Shown piece by piece: positions 11,501 through 20,766 of a stretch of 64,000 nt of DNA. Position 1 is the stretch's first letter. Every line of letters starts with the position of its first letter. Made by a program: the position numbers and the translations under genes. The notes beneath the pieces were generated by a model. It saw nothing but the letters and a program-made list of their open reading frames with translations. It was not told the DNA's origin and ran no database searches. This stretch comes from Pisaster brevispinus. Its lineage: Eukaryota; Echinodermata; Asteroidea; Forcipulatida; Asteriidae. The stretch spans positions 9,960,258 to 10,024,257 of the forward strand of contig JAMKCF010000001.1 in NCBI GenBank assembly GCA_023634235.1, written 5' to 3'.

Positions 11501-13606
11501 TACTGAATCACATCAATAAATAAAAACTTAACTTACCTTGTTCGTCGTCGGAGCTGTCAATTTCCATTTCTTCAACTTCGGATAAGGATAAAGATTCCCC
11601 CAAAAAAATAATAAAAAGGGTCAACATATCAGAGTTCATGAATGTTACTGGCATAATATTTATATTTTCCCCCATGTGACGTAAAAGCAAAAAATGCTTT
11701 AATTTACATGTATGTGAAATAATACTCAAATTCTTTCCCACTGGATTTGTAGATTAGCTGAAAACCAAGTTAACAATTTGTTTTACTTTATATAATATAG
11801 TAAGTATTAGGTATTGGTCGTAATGGAAAATACTTGATGTATTAATTTTGTTGTTGATGCCTTTCAGGCCAATTGAGTGTGTATTAAAACAAGTACTTAG
11901 TTTTCCACAAAACTGAAGTACAATATACACCTTTTCTTCAATACCATGGGCACCTATTTTGACAAAGTTTTAACCAACAAATATTGTTTTTCTCTCTTAG
12001 AACGTAAAAGATTTGAACACAAATTCTCATCTATAGCTATATAATACTGAACCAATCCTTTAAAATCATGTACCTGGTGATTTAGTCGGGATGCTTAGAC
12101 CCTCAGCTCCAAAAACAAAATCTGGAACACCCCCAGCTTCAAGTAGGACTTCTCGGCCACCCATAGGTTCTAGAGGCACTTCTGGAAGTCCCCTACTTTC
12201 AAGAGGCACTTCTGGAACACCCCCAGCTTCAAGAAGCACTTCTAGAACACCCCCAGCTTTAAGAGGCACTTCTGGCACACCCCCAGCTTCAACAGGCACT
12301 TCTGGAACACCCCAAGCTTCAAGAGACACTTCTGGAACACCCCCAGCTTCAAGAGGCGCTTCTGGAACACCCCCAGCTTCAAAAGCAACATCAAGCACAC
12401 CCTTAGCTTCAAAAGCCAAATCTGTGGCACTCCCAGCTTCAAGAGGCACTTCTGGAACACCCCCAGCTTCAATAGGCACTTCTGGAACACCCCCAGATTC
12501 AACAGGCACTTTTGAAACACCCCCAGCTTCAAAAGCAACATCTAGCACACCCCCAGCTCCAAGAGGTACTTCTGGAACACCCCCAGTTTTAAGAGGCACT
12601 TCTGGAACACCCCCAGATTCAAAAGCAACATTTATTAAACCCCCAGCTTCAAGAGGCACTTCTAGAACACATCCATCTTCAAGAGGCACTTCTGGAAGAT
12701 TCACAGCTTCAAGAGGCACCTGAGCAGAAACGCCATTAGTTTTAGCTTCAACAAGGCCCTCTGTAAATTCCTCAGCTCCAACAAGGACGTCAGCCACAAC
12801 GCCCACTTCCAAAACGACGTAATCAGCTGTTCCATTTTTTTTAAAGACACCATTTACAGCACCCTCGACTTCCATAATAGAGTTTGCTTCACCCTCATTA
12901 TCAACCCTCTTAACTTTCTGTCCGACACCATTGCAAGCATTCCCTATAACAAAACAAGTTGATATTAGTTTAAAATAATTATTTTAAAAAAAGTTTTTTG
13001 TTGATTGTTTTACACTTTAAACAATAAAACTAAACTTGTGTTTGTAAAGAATAACATTTGCAATTTTTTAAAAAAGATTTTTGATTTGTTTTCCCCCACG
13101 CTTTAACAATAATTATGTACATGTAAATATGTTTGATAGTTCTTTATAATTCAAACCAGGGAAGGCAATGACTGGCCTTCAGATTTCACTTAACAAACTT
13201 TTGTCAAACAAGAAGTTGTATACTCATGTTATAACCGAAATGCATTTGTAGACCCGTTTAATAATAGTGTAATGCGAGTATTGAAATTAATTCACTCTAT
13301 TCGGATCATGATAATTACTCTGTCATCATTCCTAAAACTAAATTAGACCAACATAGTTCACTGAGCATGCACTTAGTAACCTACTTTATACAAACAGAAA
13401 GATCAAACATCTACAGATTGAGGAATGAAGTATCTACATACATTACAATTCATAACGTAAGCCTGCAGTGAATGTGATCAAGGGATGTACATTTATAGTA
13501 TGACAGTTCATAGTCTTTAGAGCTTACCCGATTTTCTTGTGGTTTTCTTTTTCTCAAGGGCCAGTTCCAACATCCGGCGCCCCCTTGTCATGTAGGCCTT
13601 GTTCAT
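8596..13606 (-). CDS. DUF7869-like putative transposase, six exons
   Basis: Exons on the minus strand with GT-AG borders and matching phases: 13,606-13,528 (ATG; NKAYMTRGRRMLELAL), 12,943-12,074 (10-residue tandem repeats), 11,575-11,537, 11,350-11,255, 10,926-10,843 (acidic) and 10,072-8,596. The last exon has a Cys-rich start (CKCKRKCGELF), then motifs VSTVDMQKAL, a KLVLFNETFASPG block, LYADNCSSQNKNW and YLEPGHTFMAADSVHG. This resembles uncharacterised metazoan DUF7869-type proteins thought to be RNase H-fold transposases; the acidic residues of VDMQ and ADN could be catalytic. A frame break lies at the six-base T run 9,942-9,947 (A run on the coding strand), between the Cys-rich start and the main 441-residue frame; one base appears missing. 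This could be mutation or assembly error. Confidence 0.7.
12110..12720 (-). repeat. 30-bp minisatellite coding a 10-residue repeat inside transposase exon 2
   Basis: About 20 tandem units of 30 bp. On the coding (minus) strand each reads GVPEVPLEAG with variation. Both strands stay open because the unit is a multiple of three without stops. Units differ from each other at several positions, so the array is not newly expanded. It lies inside the 870-bp exon whose splice phases fit the neighbouring exons. Confidence 0.9.
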
Positions 13607-13799
13607 TTTAGTGTACAAAATGGCTGCTTGTTGTTGCAGTGTGCTGCAACAGCATTGCGCACAGCATTAGATCAGTCTCTGGAGCTAGATAAGTCGTAAG
13701 ATACATCATCGTGTGTATCAAAAGTTTAACTTTTATGCATATGCAGAACAAAACCTAACTTTATATGAATGTATTACAATGTTTTCTTTTACACCTAAA

Positions 13800-14317
13800 G
13801 CAATGCGGCAGAAAGAAGCATCTCGTAGATACATTGTTTTGCCATGTAATAAATCGAACAATGATGGAACACTTGACAACTAACTTATAACTTTATTACA
13901 GCTGCTATTTTTGTTGGCAGAACAATGTAATGTACAGATACAGTGTTCTGCCCTGTGAACGCTGCCAAAGTGGTAATAAGTTAATACAGCCAAAGCAATA
14001 CAACATAACAAAGCCTATTCTACCAGATAAAAATATGGTGCTGTTCACATAACTACCGTTGAGCAGAAGACTGTTTTTATAAATAGAGTGTTTTGCCATA
14101 GAGTAAAACGCAAAAAAAAGTATCTAAGTCAACAATGAGGCGTTTTGCCATGCAAAAACACCAAAAAAGGCAAAAAGAACACAAACTACATGGTTATATC
14201 TTAGTAATGGAGCAACGTACGAAAATGAGACCCGGCTAGATGAAAAGAGCGCCCTCAATTTACCCAGACACCTGCTTTTCTCAAAAACACAAAAAAATGA
14301 GTTACATTGTTTTGCCA
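13800..14317 (-). repeat. Right subterminal repeat array of the DUF7869-like transposon
   Basis: Inverted copies of the terminal motif (AGATACATTGTTTTGCCATG type) occur at about 13,827, 13,936, 14,080, 14,128 and 14,298 (terminal). Forward-oriented relatives lie near 13,803 and 13,915. Together with the left array they define the element ends. Confidence 0.65.
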
Positions 14318-14318
14318 T

Positions 14319-15818
14319 ATGACGGCCGAAGAGGACGAGGGACTCATGGGTCAACTCGATGACGAGCTGTCCTTTCTTACACAAGTGCCAGTATCGGAAA
14401 CTGCCTCTTCTTCATTGAGTAAGTCAATGCCGCCTGCAGCGAAGGCAAAAAAGCGAACCAACAAGCGCAGAAAACACAGACCAGCAGCAGGGCGTGTTAA
14501 TAATGCGCTGACCGACCCGCCGAGTCAACTGAAAAAGAGCGGCGAGGATGTTTCAGATTTACACAAGGCAGTTTCTAGCTTGCAGCAGACTGTTGCTACT
14601 TTGGCAAATGCATTTATGCAGCGGAAAGATTCCAGTTCCGGCCATGATGCTATTATCCCGACTGAGGGCATTTTAAGTGAGGATGAAATCCCCGATGACA
14701 ATTTGGGTTCACTAAACTTTGCACCGGAGACGGGCAAGGGCAATACCACTGCCAACACTTTATTTGCACCTGAAAAGGGCAAAGATACTTTCACTGAAGG
14801 TGATTTGGAAAATTTGTTGTGCGATAACGGCAGTGACTTGCTGACTGAAATGGCAGCATTAATAGAGGGTGACGATAAGACAAGTTCAGCCCTTAATGAC
14901 CAATTGGCCAATACGATCAATGCACTTGCAAAAGGCAAAATAAAACCCGAAAAACTTGAGGAAAAAATGGGTAAATATAACAGACCAAACAATTGCGATA
15001 GTTTGTGTCTAACCAGAGTAAACCCGGAGATTTGGTCAATCCTAAAACCCACTACACGTGCGAGAGATGTTAAATTCCAACGGGTACAAAGCTCTTTTGT
15101 GCGGGCATCAATAGCCATTGCAATGGTCACTGATCAGTTGCTGAAAGCCAGAAACAACAATGAAAAAGCCATTGACACTGCTCAAGTTATCAGAATGCTG
15201 GTGGCCACAATCGCCATACTTGGCTCTGGCAACGCCCAGTTAAATCTGCGTAGAAGAGACTGTATCCGACCAGATCTTAACCAAAAGTACGCAACCTTAT
15301 GCTTATCCCAAGTCCCTTGTACTAATCTCCTTTTCGGAGACGACTTGGCTCAGTCATGTAAGACTATTGTTGAGACTAACAAAATTAGCTCACAGATGTT
15401 TGGATATGATCCTAAACGTCGTAATAATCGACAGTTTGGAGGCCGTGGGTCGTCCCAACGACCGGGGGACTTTCGCTCACGGGGTTTCCCGAAACAGCAT
15501 TTTGGCGGCCACCACAAGGCGCCATATTACCCGAAAGGGCGAGGTGGCTACCACCAACAACAGTACCACCAGCAGCAACAACATCGACCACAGAGTCAAA
15601 GTTACCGTACCAATTACCAGCAAACCCCAAGCACATCCACCGTGGCCTCGACAGCCAAAAAAACCGGTGACCTAAGAGCACCAGGAACAGGGGAGTTAGT
15701 AGGTAAGTACATGCCTCCTATTGCTGGAAGATTGCAACAATTTATCCCTGTTTGGGAAAAAATAACTTCTGATAAATGGGTGCTAGATACAGTTGCACAT
15801 TGCCATATCGAATTTTGA
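14319..15818 (+). CDS. DIRS gag-like protein (~499 aa)
   Basis: ATG at 14,319-14,321, only two bases beyond the inserted transposon; the longer frame upstream has only a TTG. The N-terminus is acidic, followed by a basic KAKKRTNKRRKHR segment (about residues 40-52). The central region resembles DIRS gag proteins (PEIWSILKPTTRARDVKFQR, then RRRDCIRPDLNQKYATLC). The C-terminus is rich in Arg, Gly, Gln and His, likely for nucleic-acid binding. The frame is intact to the stop at 15,816-15,818 and overlaps the start of the reverse-transcriptase frame by about 25 bp. An original upstream start may have been cut off by the transposon insertion. Confidence 0.75.
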   Translation: MTAEEDEGLMGQLDDELSFLTQVPVSETASSSLSKSMPPAAKAKKRTNKRRKHRPAAGRVNNALTDPPSQLKKSGEDVSDLHKAVSSLQQTVATLANAFMQRKDSSSGHDAIIPTEGILSEDEIPDDNLGSLNFAPETGKGNTTANTLFAPEKGKDTFTEGDLENLLCDNGSDLLTEMAALIEGDDKTSSALNDQLANTINALAKGKIKPEKLEEKMGKYNRPNNCDSLCLTRVNPEIWSILKPTTRARDVKFQRVQSSFVRASIAIAMVTDQLLKARNNNEKAIDTAQVIRMLVATIAILGSGNAQLNLRRRDCIRPDLNQKYATLCLSQVPCTNLLFGDDLAQSCKTIVETNKISSQMFGYDPKRRNNRQFGGRGSSQRPGDFRSRGFPKQHFGGHHKAPYYPKGRGGYHQQQYHQQQQHRPQSQSYRTNYQQTPSTSTVASTAKKTGDLRAPGTGELVGKYMPPIAGRLQQFIPVWEKITSDKWVLDTVAHCHIEF

Positions 15819-17670
15819 TCACCCTCCATTCCAGACACATAATATTCCTAAGCCTATTCAATGCTCTGAATCGGAGGCGCAACTTATTGACGAGGAAATT
15901 ACAAAATTACAAGAAAAAGGAGCAATTGTTCAAGTCACTCCTTGTCATGGACAAATCTTGTCCAATATTTTTCTTCGACCAAAGAAAGATGGTTCGATGC
16001 GACCAATTATTAATCTTAAAGGTCTAACAAATTCGTTACCTATCACCATTTTAAAATGGAAACTCTTGATTTTGCATTGGCACTAATTCGCCCAAATTGC
16101 TATTTAGCATCCATAGATTTGAAGGATGCATATTTCACTATACCAATTGCCCAGGAACACCAGAAGTTTTTACGGTTTGAATGGCGAGACAGACTATGGT
16201 AATTTAAATGCTTGTGTTTTGGGCTTGCGAGTGCACCTCGTATTTTTACAAAGGTTATGAAACCACTCATTTCAACTCTACGAAATGCTGGCCATATATC
16301 TGTTAACTATATTGACGACTCATTACTTATCGGGGACACGATAGATGAATGTACCCCAAATTTTGCACATCGTTGCACATTAACAAGTGAACTTGGATTT
16401 GTCATTAACCAATAAAAGTCACACTTTAACCCAGTCCAAGAATTTGTGTTTTGGGGATTCACTATTAATTCAGTAGAAATGACGGTACGTAGAAATGACG
16501 GTTGAGGCATGCCTTGAACTTGCAAGTCAATCGAATCCAACAATCCACAGGGTTTCGCAGGTTATAGGAAAACTTGTATCATGCTTTCCAGCAATCCCAC
16601 TGGGACCTTTGTATTACCGAAGTTTGGAAACAAGCAAAGACAGTGCTTTGAAAAAGCATGGTGGAAATTACAAGGCTAAAATGCCGCTTACTGCAGACGC
16701 TCAGTCTGATTTGCAATGGTGGATACAGAATTTACCGGTCACTTTTCGACCAATACTACCACGTGTAGCCGACATTGAGGTATTTACTGATGCTTCCCTT
16801 CAGGGTCGGGGAGCCTCATGTCCAAAGGCTAAAATTCAAACTAATGGACGTTGGAAAGTACAAGAAACAAGGTTTCACATAAACTATCTGGAACTCCTTG
16901 CGGCTTTCCATGCTCTAAAGTGCTTTAGACTTGATATTCAAAACAGAACCGTGTCCATTGCAATGGACAATGTCTCTGCAGTTTCATACATAAATCACAT
17001 GGGGGCTGTCATTCGTTTGAACTGAATCACTTGGCCAGACAAATTTGGTTCTGGTGCACCCAACATGACATTTGGTTGATTGCACGTCATATACCAGGCG
17101 TACAGAATACATGTGCAGATACTCTTTCCCGATCCTTTAAGGATCATCTCGAATGGAAATTAGATGCCAATGTTTTTCGTCAAATCATATCAACAATGGG
17201 CATCAAACCGAGTATTGATCTATTTGCATCTACAGCAAATTACCAACTTAAGCCATTTGTTTCGTGTCTCCCTGACCCAGAGGCAACTGCATGCGATGCC
17301 TTTACAATTTCTCGGACAAATGAAGTTATTTATGCCTTTCCACCTTTTGCTGTCATTGACAGGGTACTACAGAAAATCGAGACAGATGGAGCCATGGGGA
17401 TACTTATATTTCCATTGTGGCAAACCCAACACTGGTTTCCCAGAATGCTGCGTCTGTTGATAGCACAGCCATTAGTACTACCAAAGACTTCCGGACTGTT
17501 GAGCCTACCACATGCTCCACAGCATCAACATCCACTAAAGAGCCAAATGAAAATGTGTGCTGCTCTCTTATCAAACGATCACTCCAAGCAAGGGGTTTTT
17601 CGAGCAAAACTATTGACATCATCCTACATTCATGGAGACCAAGCACCAAGAAACAGTATGCGTCATTAAT
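15793..17670 (+). pseudogene. DIRS reverse transcriptase / RNase H, broken
   Basis: Reverse-transcriptase blocks appear in shifting frames: FLRPKKDGSMRPIINLK (about 15,969), LASIDLKDAYFTIPIAQEH (about 16,107), CFGLASAPRIFTKVM (about 16,215) and the catalytic NYIDDSLLIG (about 16,304). RNase H follows: EVFTDASLQGRG (about 16,777), YLELLAAFHAL, AMDNVSAVSYINHMGA, then HIPGVQNTCADTLSR (about 17,087) and DLFASTANYQLKPF. In-frame stops (for example after the RLW block near 16,200 and after FVINQ at about 16,413) and frameshifts near 16,070 and 17,025 inactivate it. Confidence 0.82.
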
Positions 17671-18688
17671 TGACAAATGGTAACGCTTCTGCACTGAACG
17701 GACTGTCGATCCAGTTTATGCGACTGTAACATTTGCTTTAGATTTTCTCACCCAGTTGGTTCACACTGGGGCAAATTATAGCACTGTAAATACAGCCCGA
17801 TCTGCGCTGTCATCACTGCTTTGGTTAACATGTGATAATAAAACTAAGTTTTGTTGTGATAATACTACACATAGGACTGGTACAAGTCTACACTTCATGT
17901 TTATTCATATGTAAGCTCAAGACACTTTATAGCTAGTGTATGTCATTATAAACAACGTTCTCAAGATGCTAAATAAAGCACTGTGTTTCAACTTATATCA
18001 ACAAGTCTCCAACCTTGTAACTATTATCACAAGTTTGGCAGCCATCCTTTGGTTATTCGCTTTATGCGAGGTGTATTTAACTTTTAAGTTAAAAGACCTC
18101 AATATCCTCGTTATACCCATACTTGGGATGTCGGGATTTTGCTCCGCTATGTCAGCGGGTTGGAGCCATTACAGTCCATCACATTGAAACAGTTAACTTA
18201 CAAACTCATTTGTTTGTGTCCACTCACGAACGGCCAACGTGCACAGACATTAAATCTGTTCGATATATCTAACATGAAAGTCAGAAACAAACAAGTTTGT
18301 ATTAAAATAACTGGCTTGATTAAAACGTCTAAACCAGGCAAACCTTAACCACAGGTGGTACTGTCGGCATATCCACATGATAAAAGTATGTGTTATTCGA
18401 ACCCTCTTAGAATATTTGAAAAAAACAAAAGTCTTTAGAGTTTCTAATTCTAAATTATTTTTAAGTTATACAGTGCCGCATAAAGAGATATGCACTGCCC
18501 CCATTTCCCGTTGGTTAAAACAGTCTCTAACTGAGGCTGGTGTAGATGTATCAGAGTTTAAAGCTCACAGCTTTAGAGCTGCTTCAACCTCAGCAGCAGT
18601 TAACAAAGGAATACCAATTAACTTAATTTTGCAGACAGCAGGTTGGACAAACTCAACAACCTTCGCTAGATTCTTTAACGGAAGTTAA
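17417..18688 (+). pseudogene. DIRS tyrosine recombinase, broken
   Basis: Starts inside the end of the RT/RNase H frame (a usual DIRS overlap). The N-terminal part contains SWRPSTKKQYASLIDKW (to 17,680). The core continues as HPLVIRFMRGVFN (about 18,036), QRAQTLNLFDI (about 18,232), SRWLKQSLTEAGVDVSEFKAH, then the HSFR box (H-x-x-R, about 18,567) and GWTNSTTFARFF (about 18,642). The expected nucleophilic Tyr in the last motif reads Phe. There are in-frame stops (17,681; about 18,070; 18,346) and an insertion at 17,831-18,031. It would integrate the element's circular DNA without target duplication. Confidence 0.75.
17831..18031. mobile_element. ~200-bp insert with 10-bp inverted ends inside the recombinase
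   Basis: The recombinase reading is interrupted between TARSALSSLL and the FGSHPLVIRF block. The insert starts TGTGATAATA and ends with its exact inverse TATTATCACA; a third copy lies inside at about 17,855. No target duplication is evident. It could be a small non-autonomous transposon. The region also happens to begin near a GT and end near an AG, so a spliced intron cannot be excluded. Confidence 0.45.
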
Positions 18689-19003
18689 AGTGAAGTTTAA
18701 TTACCGTGAAGCCATTACCGTAATGAGGAGTCACGTGACCCCACCCATTGTGCCTAAGCACGATTATTCGCTCACATCGTCAAGCTCACCCACCCTTTGT
18801 GTGGGACCAGTGTAATATAATTTTTGTTCATACTTTAAACCACTGGTGAGCACGCCTGTGGACGGCCCATTTATAGGGGCACACAGGCGGGAATTGCATT
18901 CTTTTCTTTCAATTGTGGCATACCTCTAGCTACTAAACAATACAATCTCACGTGACTCCTCATTACGGTAATGGCTCGGTAGAATCCTAATCAAACTTCA
19001 CTT
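18688..19003. repeat. DIRS right inverted terminal repeat and internal complementary region
   Basis: 18,846-18,958 is the inverse of the left repeat. Outside it, 18,948-19,003 (CACGTGACTCCTCATTACGG onward) is complementary to 18,688-18,738, giving a large inverted pair around 18,690-19,000. This matches the internal complementary region used to circularise DIRS replication intermediates. Confidence 0.75.
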
Positions 19004-20177
19004 CATTCGTTTATATGGGAGAATATATTGTATGCCGTCGGACTGGCCCCTTGTAAATAGCTGCATTAAAATGTTCGCTGGATAAAACCACCAACCGATA
19101 CTCGGTCAGGGCCTCTTGAAATTTGTGTATTTCCTCCAGACCGCAAGGTCCTTCTTTCACACCCGCTTTTGGCATGCAAATCCCTGGCGAGATATTCTTG
19201 CTCTTTTCGACTCTTTGTTTATTTATTTTACCTTTGGATGATTTTCATTGATGGCTAACCCCGTTACTATAGCCCTCGCGCAACACAATTCTGTCGTTGT
19301 ATCCTTGATCTTAATGATAGATGTTTTATCCCTTAACATGTCTTGAATTTTTACGACGCCGTGGTTTTTCTTGGTGTTCTTTCCACCCTTTTGCATTCGC
19401 ATGTGAACGAAATGAATTTCGACCATGTCATCTAATCGAATGTATTGATAGGATTGCAACACTTGCTCGATACGAGCCAAGAATCTCTCTACGGTCAATT
19501 CGTTTACCCCGTAAAAACGGAAGAGCGATGGGATAATTCAAATAAGTGGAATGAAACACCAATCTCACCCTGTAATCACCGGGAAGACCCTCCGTGAGTT
19601 GTTTCAGAATACTCTCAAATATGGAACCCAAGCGAGGTAAAAACTCCCTCAACGACAAATCTTCTAAATTCTTGAACTTAATTCTGTAATCATACGTTGT
19701 GGCTTGATATTTCGATCTTTAACTTCTACAATCTCGTACAGTTTTTTTGGTTGATTCAGAATGTCCGTCTCATTTTCCTCTTGATCCAATCGCAATCTCT
19801 TCCTTCGCGGTTGATCTTTGTCGGAATCCAAGGAGTGCGAGGATGTGTGTCCTCCATGGCCTTCATCATTTCTCGGCTCTTGTTACGGTTCCACTGTTTC
19901 CCACTGATCCTCATCGTGTAAATCATCGTCGTCGTTTCCACCGCCATGCTGATTTGGTACGTCTTGCTCATGCCTATTGATCTGCGTTGAAATCAACGGT
20001 ATCAATATAACACCGAGTTCTTCACAAGTTTGACAACTCTGTATCTCGGTTTATATCCATGTTTGCAATTGCTCCATCCACGGCTTGTTGATTCGGTACC
20101 TTTTCAATACGTGTGACGACGTTGATAAACGGGGCCTTATACGGGTGAGTTTTACACGTATATCTAAATTTACCCAT
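19004..20177 (-). pseudogene. Polinton DNA polymerase B, N-terminal part (cut off by the DIRS insertion)
   Basis: ATG at 20,175-20,177 starts GKFRYTCKTHPYKAPFINVV. Further blocks are LPGDYRVRLVFHSTYLNYPI (about 19,572), TVERFLARIEQVLQSY, the conserved TELCCARAIVTGLAI (about 19,277), then GVKEGPCGLEEIHKFQEAL and SSEHFNAAIYKGP ending at the DIRS border. It continues in the polymerase block at 6,810 on the other side of the DIRS element, which proves the interruption. Frame breaks occur throughout (for example 19,700-20,050). The start codon lies 21 bp from the TTAA where element A inserted, so upstream control sequences are displaced by 15 kb. Confidence 0.75.
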
Positions 20178-20197
20178 CTATTCCCAGTATTATAACC

Positions 20198-20201
20198 TTA
20201 A
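20198..20201 (+). repeat. TTAA target-site duplication, left of element A
   Basis: TTAA immediately precedes AGAGGGGCTCTAAGAA. The matching TTAA follows the right inverted repeat at 35,447-35,450. Confidence 0.75.
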
Positions 20202-20766
20202 AGAGGGGCTCTAAGAAATACTAAACCAGTGAGGTTTACACACTTCTGGAAGAATATATTATACATACACTATATTTAATTAGTTTGTTAGCCTTGGAGT
20301 CTTTGTAATTAATTTAAATGCCATTTACTTCCAACCATTATGAACCCAGTTTTAAGAGAGAGGTCATCTTTGTTTATCTCACAATAAGGTGTGACGTCAC
20401 ATTTAGAAAAACAACCACTGTGTTATTACATGCGGCTGTGCACAGTGTATTAGGCGAGTCATGCAGCGACGATAGCACCAACTTGAATAGCCCATTGTTC
20501 TACATGTACACTCATAGTGTAAATGTACATGTTCCATTATTGATCACGATTCAATTTGGACGACTTTCATGCATGGTTTGTGTACTATAAGACGTTTCTT
20601 TGGGGCGACTTATCGGGTGCGATTTGGTCGATCGATCGGTGGCTTGGCTTGTGTAGTCTGACACCTTGGTTATACGGCCTGGTTACCCATAAACAAGCTA
20701 CACAGTACGTACAGTAGTACTGGACTCAATTTACTCGCAGTCAGTCACGTCAACTATCGAAAACAA

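Larger units (their letters stand above)
7087..14317 (-). mobile_element. 7.2-kb DNA transposon with DUF7869-like transposase, inserted in the DIRS 5' region
   Basis: The ends are inverted copies of TGGCAAAACAATGYAACT (17 of 18 positions match), at 7,087-7,104 and 14,300-14,317, each abutting a TA. Direct flanking repeats are TA (or ATAT). Degenerate copies of the terminal motif recur inside both ends. The only gene is the six-exon minus-strand gene at 8,596-13,606. The insertion separates the DIRS left repeat from its gag ATG (14,319). The superfamily is unassigned: short inverted repeats with TA-like duplication and subterminal repeat arrays are visible, but I cannot match them to a named group. 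Confidence 0.75.
6815..19003 (+). mobile_element. DIRS-type tyrosine-recombinase retrotransposon, itself interrupted
   Basis: A 113-bp sequence at 6,815-6,927 recurs inverted at 18,846-18,958 with few mismatches, the split inverted repeats typical of DIRS elements. Between them, on the plus strand, lie gag (14,319), reverse transcriptase/RNase H (15,793-17,670) and tyrosine recombinase (17,417-18,688), the DIRS order. There is no LTR and no integrase. The element sits inside the Polinton polymerase gene: polymerase coding is recognisable immediately to the left (below 6,810) and continues to the right (above 19,004). Without the 7.2-kb transposon inside it, it would be about 5 kb, a normal DIRS size. 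Both borders are approximate to ~20 bp. Confidence 0.85.

Noticed and set aside
12091..12723. Plus-strand 210-aa frame (SGTPPASRG repeats)
   Set aside because: It is the antisense of the 30-bp minisatellite. The minus frame joins flanking exons with correct splice phases; the plus frame does not.
14525..15130. 201-aa minus-strand frame
   Set aside because: Antisense shadow of the intact DIRS gag frame.
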